64,000 nucleotides of DNA from [Phormidium] sp. LEGE 05292 (GTDB lineage Bacteria > Cyanobacteriota > Cyanobacteriia > Cyanobacteriales > Aerosakkonemataceae). A program made the translations under genes and the position numbers. Location of the stretch: NCBI RefSeq assembly GCF_015207735.1, contig NZ_JADEWG010000003.1:62001-126000 (forward strand). The letters are read 5' to 3'. This document shows positions 34,921-44,157 of this stretch, piece by piece. Every line of letters starts with the position of its first letter. Positions within the stretch are counted from its first letter, which is position 1. Under the pieces are notes generated by a model that saw nothing but the letters and a program-made list of their open reading frames with translations, did not search any database and had not been told where the DNA came from.

Positions 34921-35901
34921 CTAGGAGCAGGCTTTTAACTGGCGCTGTAAGCAAAGTTGCCTAAAGAGGTTTTCAGCTATAGCTTGATGACCTTGTATAG
35001 TAAGATGCACATCATCACGAAAGTAGGTTGCTACTGTTGCAGGTGGCAAGGTTGACCAAGCGGTATGGGTGTCAACGATCGGAACTTGTAAAGATTTAAG
35101 CAACCGAAAAAACTCTGATTTATACTTTGGCACATTAGTTTTTGGTATTAAGTCGTCACGATTTGGCGTAAATAGTACGAAAACAGCTATTTTTTTCCCA
35201 CGAATTAGAGTAATTATCTCTTTGAGGTACTCCATATTTTGTTTAAATTGCTGATCTGGGGTGAGAGATATGGGAGATGATGCAAAATCGCCATTTGGTA
35301 AGTTGTAGCCTAATTTACCAAGTACTAAGGGCGAAACATAACGATTCCAGGCATCCTGGGTTGCCAGCAATGGTGGATGGGTGGAAAAAGCTGGATGATG
35401 CCCAACAACGACACTGGTACTGGTAGGCTGTGTGAGGTCATGAGTGCCTATTTGTAGAATTACTGCGTCGGCGTTAAAAGTACCAAATTCCCGTAGATAA
35501 CCCAATGCGTTGCCAATACCCCACGAACCAGCTGAAGCATTTAATACTTCTGCTGGATATCCAGATGCAAACAGTTCTGTCTCAAATAGTTCGGTAATAG
35601 TTTGGCTTTGGTCAGTAGGATTGCCACCATTCAAAACTGAGTCACCAGTCATTAATATTCTCAGTTCTTGCGGTGATTTTGTTAGTGTAATGGGTTCGGA
35701 GCGTTGCGAGTACTGATTGTACTGAACTTTTTTACCAAGTCGTAATAAATTTTGATTTGGTTTAAACCGATAACCAGTAAAAGAATCTGCTTGTACTAAT
35801 ACTGGGTTTCCTAATCCGAATGCGACTCTTAGTATCACCTCCAACCCAACAAAAACAGCAAGTAAAGAAATAGGTATCCAGTACTTTGCAGGTATTTTCA
35901 T
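34921..35901 (-). CDS. Membrane-anchored SGNH/GDSL-family hydrolase-like protein
   Basis: 326 residues with one N-terminal hydrophobic helix (WIPISLLAVFVGLEVILRV). The SGNH blocks are visible: block I MTGDSVLNGG (Ser), block II around NASAGSWGIGN (Gly), block III LQIGTHDL (a His where many members have Asn) and block V DDVHLTIQGHQ (Asp/His). It may remove or transfer acyl groups on a surface polysaccharide. It stands alone, with 100 bp to the upstream YdcF gene. Confidence 0.82.
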   Translation of the reverse strand: MKIPAKYWIPISLLAVFVGLEVILRVAFGLGNPVLVQADSFTGYRFKPNQNLLRLGKKVQYNQYSQRSEPITLTKSPQELRILMTGDSVLNGGNPTDQSQTITELFETELFASGYPAEVLNASAGSWGIGNALGYLREFGTFNADAVILQIGTHDLTQPTSTSVVVGHHPAFSTHPPLLATQDAWNRYVSPLVLGKLGYNLPNGDFASSPISLTPDQQFKQNMEYLKEIITLIRGKKIAVFVLFTPNRDDLIPKTNVPKYKSEFFRLLKSLQVPIVDTHTAWSTLPPATVATYFRDDVHLTIQGHQAIAENLFRQLCLQRQLKACS

Positions 35902-36002
35902 GTTGTACCCTCAAGTTTTAATTGACATCTGTGATAATTCAAAAGTCAAAAGTTAAGAAATGACGTTAAATAATTATTTAATCTTGCTTTTTAACCCATT
36001 AG

Positions 36003-36593
36003 TTAGATTGAAAATTTTGCTTCAAAGTGAGAGTTAAGGCTAGCTCCTGTACGTCCTGTAAAAATCCAGAGTAAGGAACGACCAATGTCACGCAAGATAC
36101 GAAACCAAGATTCGGATGGTTCATCTGAAGGAACAGATATGGGAGTAAATATAATACCTTGACTACCCAGGATTAGGGTAGCAATTGCTTTTGCCCTGGT
36201 TATGTGATACTCAGAGGTAATCAGGTAAAGATGTTGAATTTTTCGACTTTTAAAGTCGTCTATTAAAGTCGTAAAGTTGGTGATGGTATCTACTGCGCGG
36301 TAGTCTAGATGCACTCTGCTTTCTGGGATGCTAAAGGCGCGAAAAATTTGGCTGGCAAATTCGGGAGGTGTACCAGAAGAAACCCAAATGTCTATATTAG
36401 GATGTTTGGTGGCGAATTGGGCGGTAAAGTATTCTCGATCGAGCCAGCTGCCGAGAGTTAGTATAGCTTGTGGCTGAGGTGCTTGGATTTTGGCGATCGC
36501 TATTCGCACCGGAATCCAACTAATTAGCACCACTAAAAAGCTAATGATTGCTAATTTAAGTAATCGATGTCCTTTGCTTTTTCGCTGCCACAC
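36003..36593 (-). CDS. YdcF/SanA-family (DUF218) membrane protein
   Basis: 196 residues. One N-terminal transmembrane helix (LAIISFLVVLISWIPVRIAIA) is followed by the DUF218 core: QAILTLGSWLDREYF, IWVSSGTPPEFASQ, DYRAVDTITNFTTLID, and LYLITSEYHITRAKAIA. The family (ElyC, SanA, YdcF) is tied to envelope polysaccharide and peptidoglycan homeostasis. The apparent start is GTG at 36593. It lies 23 bp behind the methyltransferase gene and is probably in the same transcript. Confidence 0.85.
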   Translation of the reverse strand: MWQRKSKGHRLLKLAIISFLVVLISWIPVRIAIAKIQAPQPQAILTLGSWLDREYFTAQFATKHPNIDIWVSSGTPPEFASQIFRAFSIPESRVHLDYRAVDTITNFTTLIDDFKSRKIQHLYLITSEYHITRAKAIATLILGSQGIIFTPISVPSDEPSESWFRILRDIGRSLLWIFTGRTGASLNSHFEAKFSI

Positions 36594-36616
36594 AATACTA
36601 GCCTGCTGTTAAGTTT

Positions 36617-37336
36617 TTAAACTCTACATACCCAAATTACTGTGCTATTAAGTAAATTGCCACCCCAAGGAAAGGGAGAAAATTTTCGCTGCTGAATTTT
36701 TACTTTCTCACTCAGCAATTTCTCTATTTTACGGTAATCAAAACCTTTATGACCTGTGTAATCATTTTTCTGGGAATGGGATGAGGGAAAACTTTCTACA
36801 TCCCACATAATAGCAGCAGATATCATCTCGTTAGCAGTATATTTTTCGTAACCATAATTGCCTTTGAGATTGGCAAAGTAACGTCCGATTTGTTTGAAGA
36901 AAAGTGATGGCCCAATTTCAATGGGAACAGAGATAATCATCGTCGCTCCCGGTTGGCAATAGGTTAAAATTTTTGTCAAAGCACTTTCCGCATTGCCAAT
37001 ATGTTCTAAGGTTTCAGTGCAGAATATTAGATCGCAACTTTGCGGGGATATTACTTTAGATAATTCTTCTGGTTTACAAAATTGAAATTTTGGGATTTCT
37101 GAAAACATTTCTTGACAGGCTTCTAGCATATAATCTGCTACATCAATGCCAATTCCTGATGAAATTATGCCTTGTTCGTAAGCGATTTTAAGTAACCAAC
37201 CATCGCCACAACCATAGTCGAGTGCTTGCTGATATTTGGTATTACCTAAGAGATTTAAAACAGCACTAAATCTAGAGCGATGTGCTAGTCGGGTTAAGGG
37301 ATTTCCTTGTTGTAATAAACGTTGAGAGTAGGTCAT
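36617..37336 (-). CDS. Class I SAM-dependent methyltransferase
   Basis: About 239 residues. SAM motif I is ALDYGCGDGWLLKIAYE, an acidic GIGIDVADYML follows, then DLIFCTETLEHIGNAE, characteristic of the UbiE/BioC-like small-molecule methyltransferases. I take the ATG at 37336 (MTYSQRLLQQG), because the longer start at 37384 lies inside the preceding glycosyltransferase gene and adds unconserved residues. In this locus a sugar or lipid-carrier substrate is likely. Confidence 0.86.
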   Translation of the reverse strand: MTYSQRLLQQGNPLTRLAHRSRFSAVLNLLGNTKYQQALDYGCGDGWLLKIAYEQGIISSGIGIDVADYMLEACQEMFSEIPKFQFCKPEELSKVISPQSCDLIFCTETLEHIGNAESALTKILTYCQPGATMIISVPIEIGPSLFFKQIGRYFANLKGNYGYEKYTANEMISAAIMWDVESFPSSHSQKNDYTGHKGFDYRKIEKLLSEKVKIQQRKFSPFPWGGNLLNSTVIWVCRV

Positions 37337-37343
37337 TTTGTGC

Positions 37344-38531
37344 TTAAGAGAAATTGATATTGTTGGGAAGTGTTTGTTTTTCAATAATGGTGCGATAAGC
37401 TTCGGTTAGTTGGCAAGCGATCGCATTCCAAGAGTAACGCTCTTTGACTAATTTTTTACCATTTTCACCTAATTGGTAACGCTGTTCTGGAGTTGCGAGT
37501 AATTGCACGATCGCACTTGCGATTGTCTCCTCTTCTCCTGGTACAATTAACCCAGCATTAGCTCTAGAAATTTCCGGCGCAATTTGAATATCTGGGGTAA
37601 TAATCACAGGTAATCCCTCTGCTAACGCTTCTGCTACGGCGATGCCAAAATTTTCCGAAAAAGATGGCAATACAAATATATCCGATCCTTGCAAGAGCAA
37701 GTCTTTATCTTTTCCGGTGACAAAACCAGAAAAGGTAGTTTGAGCAGTTAAACCACTATCTGATACTAATTTTTGTAAATATTCAAGGTATTCAGGCTCA
37801 CCTGTACCTGCCAAAATTAAGTGAAATTTAGTTTGGTTTAATGCTAATTTGCTGAGGGAACGAATTAACAAGTCTGGACGTTTTTTGTAATGTAATCGAG
37901 AGAGAAATAATACTATGGGAGTTGTTTGATTAATCTGATATAATTCTCTAATTTTTTGTTTAGCATCTGGCAAAGTTTCTGGTTGATTGACTCCTAAAGG
38001 TAGGGTAACTGTAGGGGTTTTTATGCCAAAATTGCGGACATCTTCAACTTCTCCTTCTGAAGTGCAATGAATAGCCGCTGCACGATGCAAATTATGACGT
38101 TCAATAAGTAGGCTATATATTTGTTTTTTGCGGCGACTTTGAGCAAGTGCCCAAGGTGCAAGTTGTCCCATTGTGCGAACTGTGTAGGGAATGTTTTGCC
38201 AACGAGCGATCGCACCAGCACAAGTTGAAGCATAAGAAAAAAGATAATGATTATCTAAAATGTCATAATTTTGGATATTTTGCCACAACCATTTAGTAAT
38301 AGCTGGTGAGAAAAAATACTCTTTTAAAGATACAGAAGATTTTGGCAAAAACCACACTGGAACTTGTTCATATTCAGTAAGTTGATATAAGGGCGCATCT
38401 ACATTATCATTTGTCGTAACTATTTCGGCCTCAACTTTACATTCTCGCAAAGCTTTCACTAAATTTAAAACTACTTGTGTTGGGCCACCAAGAGTTGGAC
38501 TAATTGAAGGAATAACGTGCAAAACTTTCAC
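37344..38531 (-). CDS. Glycosyltransferase family 4
   Basis: 395 residues, GT-B fold. N-terminal HVIPSISPTLGGPTQVVLNLVKAL and the C-terminal donor-binding block SDIFVLPSFSENFGIAVAEALAEGLPVI with E-x7-E-like spacing are typical. LPLGVNQPETLPDA and VLFLSRLHYKKRPDLLI mark the inter-domain region. Its start overlaps the stop of the GT4 gene upstream by 4 bp (38528-38531). Sugar and linkage are not predictable. Confidence 0.93.
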   Translation of the reverse strand: MKVLHVIPSISPTLGGPTQVVLNLVKALRECKVEAEIVTTNDNVDAPLYQLTEYEQVPVWFLPKSSVSLKEYFFSPAITKWLWQNIQNYDILDNHYLFSYASTCAGAIARWQNIPYTVRTMGQLAPWALAQSRRKKQIYSLLIERHNLHRAAAIHCTSEGEVEDVRNFGIKTPTVTLPLGVNQPETLPDAKQKIRELYQINQTTPIVLFLSRLHYKKRPDLLIRSLSKLALNQTKFHLILAGTGEPEYLEYLQKLVSDSGLTAQTTFSGFVTGKDKDLLLQGSDIFVLPSFSENFGIAVAEALAEGLPVIITPDIQIAPEISRANAGLIVPGEEETIASAIVQLLATPEQRYQLGENGKKLVKERYSWNAIACQLTEAYRTIIEKQTLPNNINFS

Positions 38532-39676
38532 TTTATCAACTCCGTTTGCATAATTTCTTTTAAGCTTTGTTTAAAGCGATCAAAACCATAAATTTCTCTA
38601 ACTTTTAGGCTTAATGTTTCTGGCTGATACATAATTGGATGGGGATAAGTACCTTGCAATATTTTAATCAAAGTTTGGGCAATTTCTGCTGAATTATCAG
38701 GGTCTACTAAAGCTCCTAATTCGCCATGACAAAGAGCATCAACAGCGCCATCTTTAAAACCTCCTAAAGTTGGTTTACCACAAGCTAAAGCTTCTAGATA
38801 AACAATGCCAAATCCTTCGCCTTTGCTAGGCATAGCGAAGACATCACAAAGATTGTAATGATCGCTAAGTTCATTGTCAGGAATAAACCCTGCTAAGGTG
38901 ACGCAATTTTGCAAATCTAGCTGAGAAATTAATTGCATAATCCGAGATCGATCGCTTCCCTTTCCCCCTAAAATATAATGGACATTCGGAATATGACGAC
39001 GAATTTCTGGCAATACTTGAATAATTTGATCGTATCCTTTATATTGTTCGCTACGATCGAGTCTAGCAACTGTCAGGATAATAGAATTATTAGTTGTTAG
39101 TCCATAACGTTTTAACAGATATTCAGGTTTAGGAGTAATTTGAAAACGACTCGCATCAAAAGTGTTGGGCAACAAGATAACTTTAGTTGGATCTAGGTTT
39201 TGTTCTGCAAGAAGTCGATCGCGAGTGTAACCGCTAACTGAAATAATTTTATCCGCATTTTGCAGCGCAGTTTGTAAGGCAGGGCGATCGATATTCCAAG
39301 CATCAACACCATGAGCAACTGCCCAATAGGGAATATTTGCCATCCGTTTTAACCAATAGGCAGCAATAGTAAAATTTAAATGAGTAGATATGATTAAATT
39401 TGGTCGTTGCCAGAGTCCATATCCAAATATTTTAGTAGCAAAAGATAGCGTTTTCAAAGCAGAAGGCGCAGTTCCCGCAAAGTGAAATTTGGTATCAGGT
39501 AAAAAGGAAAAATTGGGTGATGTAGAAGTATCATGTTTGAGGAAAACATGATAATCTATATTTTGGTGTAAACTTTGTAACGCTTCCAGAAAAAAAGCTG
39601 AATAAGTTTGAATTCCTCCGGTAAATTGAAACATATTAGGAATCCAAAGATGGAGCAGCGATTTATCAGAAAGCAT
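38528..39676 (-). CDS. Glycosyltransferase family 4
   Basis: About 382 residues. LWIPNMFQFTGGIQTYSAFFLEAL at the N-terminus, AVAHGVDAWN, ISVSGYTRDRLL, VARLDRSEQYKGYDQIIQVLP and CDVFAMPSKGEGFGIVYLEALACGKPTLGG identify a retaining GT4 enzyme. I prefer the ATG at 39676; the alternative at 39715 would leave only 12 bp to the divergent FkbM gene, too little for two promoters. Overlaps the next gene by 4 bp. Confidence 0.92.
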   Translation of the reverse strand: MLSDKSLLHLWIPNMFQFTGGIQTYSAFFLEALQSLHQNIDYHVFLKHDTSTSPNFSFLPDTKFHFAGTAPSALKTLSFATKIFGYGLWQRPNLIISTHLNFTIAAYWLKRMANIPYWAVAHGVDAWNIDRPALQTALQNADKIISVSGYTRDRLLAEQNLDPTKVILLPNTFDASRFQITPKPEYLLKRYGLTTNNSIILTVARLDRSEQYKGYDQIIQVLPEIRRHIPNVHYILGGKGSDRSRIMQLISQLDLQNCVTLAGFIPDNELSDHYNLCDVFAMPSKGEGFGIVYLEALACGKPTLGGFKDGAVDALCHGELGALVDPDNSAEIAQTLIKILQGTYPHPIMYQPETLSLKVREIYGFDRFKQSLKEIMQTELIK

Positions 39677-39727
39677 GGTTTGATGAGAAGTTGATATTAT
39701 TTTATAAGTCGGCATTAAAGTAAATTT

Positions 39728-40531
39728 ATGGATACTATTTCTCTGCCCTTTGGTTTACCTTGGTTGCAACCCTTCGACTTTCCTTACAAATTGGGAATAT
39801 GTGATCGAATTTTCGGAAAAGCGATCGCCAAACAAAGAATTTGCTGGGCACAAACCGCCGCTGGTATCCCCTGGAAATTGGATTTGGCAAACCCCGTTCA
39901 TCGCTGGATCGTTTATGGTAAATACGAAGGGCCAGAGTTTATTAACTGGGCTAGAGAGTTTTTACCTTCAGATGGAATCATTGTAGATTCGGGTGCAAAC
40001 ATTGGTCAAATACTACTATACCTGGCTCAGTATGTACCACAAGGCAAAGTATTAGCATTTGAACCGGGAAAAGAGCAAGGAGACTGGTTAGCAGAATGTT
40101 TAGCTGTTAATCCCACCTTACCAGTAGAATTGATTCGTTGCGGTTTGGGTGCAGCCACCACACAATTAAAACTTCGCACTCATGGGCCAGAATATATTCA
40201 TGGTTACTGGTGTCAAGTATCAGAAACCGAAGGCGAACCAATTCAAATTGTTAGATTGGCAGATGAGTTAGAGAAAAGAGCGATCGAAAAAGTCGATTTG
40301 TGGAAATTGGATGTAGAAGGTTACGAAATTCCCGCTTTAGAAGGAGCGAAAGAATTAATTAAAGAAAAGCGAATTCGTGTTATTTATGCGGAACTCATGA
40401 AAGAAAACGGTCAGCGAATTAGAGAGTATTTAGCTAATTTTGGCTATAAGTGCTACTTGTTTAAACCAAACGGCAAACTTTATAGTCCCGATGAATTACC
40501 TATCTACACGAATGGATTGTTTGTACCTTAA
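39728..40531 (+). CDS. FkbM-family methyltransferase (opposite strand to its cluster)
   Basis: 267 residues of the FkbM O-methyltransferase family. SAM motif region IIVDSGANIGQILLYLAQYVPQG (about residues 84-106), AFEPGKEQGDWL, and the characteristic KVDLWKLDVEGYEIPALEGAKELI near the C-terminus. It is the only plus-strand gene within the 20-kb polysaccharide locus. Its last 4 bp overlap the end of the convergent GT4 gene. It likely methylates a sugar hydroxyl of the same polymer. Confidence 0.9.
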   Translation: MDTISLPFGLPWLQPFDFPYKLGICDRIFGKAIAKQRICWAQTAAGIPWKLDLANPVHRWIVYGKYEGPEFINWAREFLPSDGIIVDSGANIGQILLYLAQYVPQGKVLAFEPGKEQGDWLAECLAVNPTLPVELIRCGLGAATTQLKLRTHGPEYIHGYWCQVSETEGEPIQIVRLADELEKRAIEKVDLWKLDVEGYEIPALEGAKELIKEKRIRVIYAELMKENGQRIREYLANFGYKCYLFKPNGKLYSPDELPIYTNGLFVP

Positions 40532-41778
40532 TGCAAAAGTTCTTTCACCCGATTTGCCAATTTTTGCCGATATAAACTCCAGGTTAAATGTTCGGCTCTT
40601 TGACGAGCAGCTTTTCCCATTTGTGCTAATTCTAAAGGATGGCAATAACACCATTCCAATTTTTCTTGAAGTGCTTCTACATCGCGAACAGGGATAATAA
40701 AACCTTCAATCCCATTAGTGATGATATCACCAATACCAGAGTTGGGGGTAGTAATAATTGGAATACCGCAAGCCATTGCTTCTAAAACTACTAAAGGCAT
40801 TCCTTCCACCAAAGTTGGCAAAACCAAAACATTGGCACTGCTGTAGTAATTATTTAAAGAAGCATGGGGAACAGAAGGAACAAAGCGAACTTTTTCCAAG
40901 TATGGCTGCAAGTAATTTTCGGGAAATTCATTCAATCCTACTAGAAGTAATTCCGCTTCTGGTAATTGCAATTTCTGCCATGCTTGGAACAAATAGTGAA
41001 CGCCTTTTCGGGGGCTAACTCTACCGACGAATAAAGCTCTAAATAGAGTATCTGTTTTCGGTTTAGGTTGGAAATAATCAATAGGTGCGCCAAAGGGAAT
41101 CACACTAATTTTTTCTGGTTTTACCCCTGCTTCTACTACAGAATTTTTCACAAAAGAAGAGGCGACAAAAATGTGATCTGCTAATTGGATTTCCTGCTCT
41201 TTTCGCTCAATTTTCCAAGCAGGTTCTCGCGCTGCTTGTAATGCTGATACTAGCTCTGGAAAGTTGTTTGCTTCTTCGGTTTGAATATCACGACTGGCAC
41301 GATAGAAGAGAATTGGCAAATCGTAAAAACAAAAAATTCCCTGTTGTTTAGCAGCTTGAAATGTGGCAGCAGCGCCATCTTCGTAAGCATAAACGGCATT
41401 TAATCCTTGGAGGTGATGTTGGGAAACGTGGCGATCGATCGAAGCATAAATCCAATCTACAGTTTGTTGTAAACTAATCCCTAAACGGTTATGCAATCCC
41501 GTTCTGACTAAAGCAATTCGGAGTGCTTCTTTTTGCGGATGCGATCGCAGAGAAACACCTTCAGGAGCAACCCAAGTACGTCTTCCTAATTCATCAGCAA
41601 CTCGTTTTTTAATAGCACTTGGCAGTAAATTTAAATAGCGGGAAAATGAGCCTTTTGGATCGTAGGCAATTGTAGTAATTATTTCCGATAATAAACCTGC
41701 TTCCGACAAAGCTAATGCAGCTTCACGGGAGTTCGGATTCCCCATCGGGTGAATCAGGGAGATGCGCGGACTGGACAT
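40528..41778 (-). CDS. Glycosyltransferase family 4
   Basis: 416 residues. MSSPRISLIHPMGNPNSREAAL is followed by SLIHP-type N-terminal domain sequence, VISPFGAPIDYF-like ISVIPFGAPIDYFQ, ALFVGRVSPRKGVHYLFQAW and ANVLVLPTLVEGMPLVVLEAMACGIPIITT. The start at 41778 overlaps the membrane-protein gene upstream by 56 bp; the Met at residue 12 (41745) is a shorter alternative. The 3' end touches the FkbM gene on the other strand. Confidence 0.92.
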   Translation of the reverse strand: MSSPRISLIHPMGNPNSREAALALSEAGLLSEIITTIAYDPKGSFSRYLNLLPSAIKKRVADELGRRTWVAPEGVSLRSHPQKEALRIALVRTGLHNRLGISLQQTVDWIYASIDRHVSQHHLQGLNAVYAYEDGAAATFQAAKQQGIFCFYDLPILFYRASRDIQTEEANNFPELVSALQAAREPAWKIERKEQEIQLADHIFVASSFVKNSVVEAGVKPEKISVIPFGAPIDYFQPKPKTDTLFRALFVGRVSPRKGVHYLFQAWQKLQLPEAELLLVGLNEFPENYLQPYLEKVRFVPSVPHASLNNYYSSANVLVLPTLVEGMPLVVLEAMACGIPIITTPNSGIGDIITNGIEGFIIPVRDVEALQEKLEWCYCHPLELAQMGKAARQRAEHLTWSLYRQKLANRVKELLH

Positions 41779-43150
41779 GGAGTTGCCACCAGTATAATTG
41801 TTGTTGCCAATTTGCCATTTGTTCTAGTCTAGGCAATAGGAAAATGAAGCTAGTCAGAAACCAAAAATAGACTGAAAAAGTATGATGAAAAACCAGCTGT
41901 CCATTGAGCCAAATTAGCTGAATTAGGGAAGCTGCAAGTGCTAATTGCCGCAAAAATGGCCTTTTAAGTTTCCAAAATACCAGCAAAAGAGCAATAGCAA
42001 TACTTATTCTCATTCCGTACCATAAAATAAATCCGATCGGTCCTAGTTCCAAAACTATTCGCCCCATTTCTCCCTCAAAACCTACAGGAATTATTTCACC
42101 AGCTGGTAAACCTAATCCTCTGCGAAGTGTGGGAGTTCCTGGGTGTGTTGCTCCAGCGCCATAACCGTCTAAATCCTTATATTTAATAAACTTTAATGGC
42201 TCTGACAAACTGCCAGAAATCCGTTCGCTTATATCTTGGTTTTTAGTTGTTCTTCGTGAGAATTGATCGATCGCTGGAGCAAAGCATATACCAATTACAA
42301 TTGCCACCACAATAACAGGCAATGAAAATTTGAACAACCAACGTAAAGTATTGGAAGGCTGACTGATACCTCTAATCCCTATATAACCCAATAAAAACAA
42401 TACAGAAGCCAAAGTAACAGTCCGAGAGCCGTTCATCACAGAGTTAATAATTATTAGAAAAAATTCCCCAATAGAAAGCCACAGCCATAATTTAGTCTGT
42501 CTGAGAGTCAGCATCGGTACTAGTAAACCGAAGCAGACAAAAAGATATCCTGAATAACTGTTAATGTAAGAAAAAGTTCCAGATACTCTTACTGCTGAAC
42601 TTGCACCAAAACCAAATGTAGCTACTTGCACATTTGTATCACCTGCATAGGCATTTATCGGGCTGGAAACCGGACTGTAAAATTGTAATATTCCAATGAT
42701 TCCCGTGAGAAATATTAATAAAAACTGCGTTCTCAAAAATTTATAAAAATCTTCTTCTGTTTCAAAAATTGTCGGCAAAATCCATATTAAAGGGACATAA
42801 AATAGATAAGCTTTTAATCCCAATAATCCTACTAATGGCGAACCTAAACTAGGATTTAATGCTTGAACTAAGCACCAACCAGCAACTATAAATATTATAA
42901 TATTTATAAAATTATTAGTAATGGGAATTTTTTTTTCATTTCGTAAAAACAAAAAATACTTGATGTAAGCTCCTAATAAAACTAAGTCTTTTAAAAAATA
43001 AATCATCTCGCTAGCTTGAGGTAAGAGCCATTTTCTCAGTGCACCCTCAATTACCAAAATAAAAAATACAGATTTAACAGCAGTACGCCAGTTAAAAAAC
43101 GAAACAAAAAAGATAGCTATAACTATTATTAAAGCTAGAAATTTTATCAC
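41723..43150 (-). CDS. O-antigen polymerase/ligase-like polytopic membrane protein
   Basis: 475 residues with roughly ten to twelve hydrophobic helices. A large hydrophilic loop in the second half (about residues 295-360, including RRTTKNQDISERISGSL and HPGTPTLRRGLGL) is typical of Wzy polymerases and WaaL-type ligases. NGSRTVTLASVLFLLGYIG is a conserved-looking segment before it. It would polymerise or ligate the repeat unit made by the surrounding glycosyltransferases. Its start overlaps the upstream GT4 gene by 4 bp and its end overlaps the downstream one by 56 bp. Confidence 0.82.
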   Translation of the reverse strand: MIKFLALIIVIAIFFVSFFNWRTAVKSVFFILVIEGALRKWLLPQASEMIYFLKDLVLLGAYIKYFLFLRNEKKIPITNNFINIIIFIVAGWCLVQALNPSLGSPLVGLLGLKAYLFYVPLIWILPTIFETEEDFYKFLRTQFLLIFLTGIIGILQFYSPVSSPINAYAGDTNVQVATFGFGASSAVRVSGTFSYINSYSGYLFVCFGLLVPMLTLRQTKLWLWLSIGEFFLIIINSVMNGSRTVTLASVLFLLGYIGIRGISQPSNTLRWLFKFSLPVIVVAIVIGICFAPAIDQFSRRTTKNQDISERISGSLSEPLKFIKYKDLDGYGAGATHPGTPTLRRGLGLPAGEIIPVGFEGEMGRIVLELGPIGFILWYGMRISIAIALLLVFWKLKRPFLRQLALAASLIQLIWLNGQLVFHHTFSVYFWFLTSFIFLLPRLEQMANWQQQLYWWQLHVQSAHLPDSPDGESELP

Positions 43151-44157
43151 TGCATTGCTCTCTCAAAAACTTTTAAATATTCTTTAGCAACCACTGTTTT
43201 TTTATGATTTAATAAATGTAATTTTGCTGGTTTTCTGTATTTATTTAACTTCTCTGAATTAGTCAATAAATCGAACAAAGCTTGGGTTAAAGCCTGAACA
43301 TTACCGTTGGGAAAAGTTACTCCGCAAGGGCCGATCGCATCTTTTAAACCTCCTCCCTCTGAGCCAACAACTACACAGCCACAAGCAATACCTTCCAATG
43401 CGACAATACCAAAAGGCTCTTGCCAGCGTGATGGTACAACTAAAATTTTATGACCATTTAATATTCTAGCTAACTCCTTTTCCAGCTTCACACCAACAAA
43501 GTCTACCTGAGCGTCAATTCCTAAATATTTAGCTTGTTCACGTAGGTTATCTTCTTCTGTACCACTACCGATTATAGTCAGTTTTGGAGTTAATCCCAAA
43601 TGTTTGATATTACCCATAGCTTCTAGTAATAAATCAGCACCTTTATCTGTTACCAAACGTCCCAAAAATACCAGTTCTTTGTTGCGGGATATTTCTGGGA
43701 TTTCGGAGAATATCTCTTCCTGATAAGGATTAGAAATCACAGTTGATGGAGTTGACAAACCAGCCGCAATTGCTTGACTAACAGAAATATTACTAGCAAA
43801 CCGAATACACAATTGTTTCAAATAATCTTGCCAACCAATACTACCATTTGGGCGAGTATACCAGTTATTATGAGATACAATCCAAGGTTTAGGACGAATC
43901 AATAAAGGCCAAAGTCCTTTTAAACTGATAGTAGGTTGAAAATAAACTTCACACCAATCAACTAATTTTAGTAATTTTTGAGGATTTGGCTTGCGGAACA
44001 CTTCAAAAGGAAAATTTTTTGAGTCAGTTGCCACAGTTTGAGTGACTATTTTTACTTCATTTCCTTGAGCAACAAACTCGTCAGCCAAGATAGAAACAAC
44101 TGTCTCTGTTCCGCCAACACTGGGATAGAATAAAGGTGAATAAATCAGAATTTTCAT
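43147..44157 (-). CDS. Glycosyltransferase family 4
   Basis: 336 residues, short for GT4. YSPLFYPSVGGTETVVSILADEF starts the acceptor domain; VFLGRLVTDKGADLLLEAM and LVVPSRWQEPFGIVALEGIACGCVVVGSEGGGLKD form the donor domain with the EPFGIVALEG motif. Start and stop overlap both neighbours by 4 bp, so it is in a coupled run 45089-40528. Confidence 0.92.
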   Translation of the reverse strand: MKILIYSPLFYPSVGGTETVVSILADEFVAQGNEVKIVTQTVATDSKNFPFEVFRKPNPQKLLKLVDWCEVYFQPTISLKGLWPLLIRPKPWIVSHNNWYTRPNGSIGWQDYLKQLCIRFASNISVSQAIAAGLSTPSTVISNPYQEEIFSEIPEISRNKELVFLGRLVTDKGADLLLEAMGNIKHLGLTPKLTIIGSGTEEDNLREQAKYLGIDAQVDFVGVKLEKELARILNGHKILVVPSRWQEPFGIVALEGIACGCVVVGSEGGGLKDAIGPCGVTFPNGNVQALTQALFDLLTNSEKLNKYRKPAKLHLLNHKKTVVAKEYLKVFERAMQ

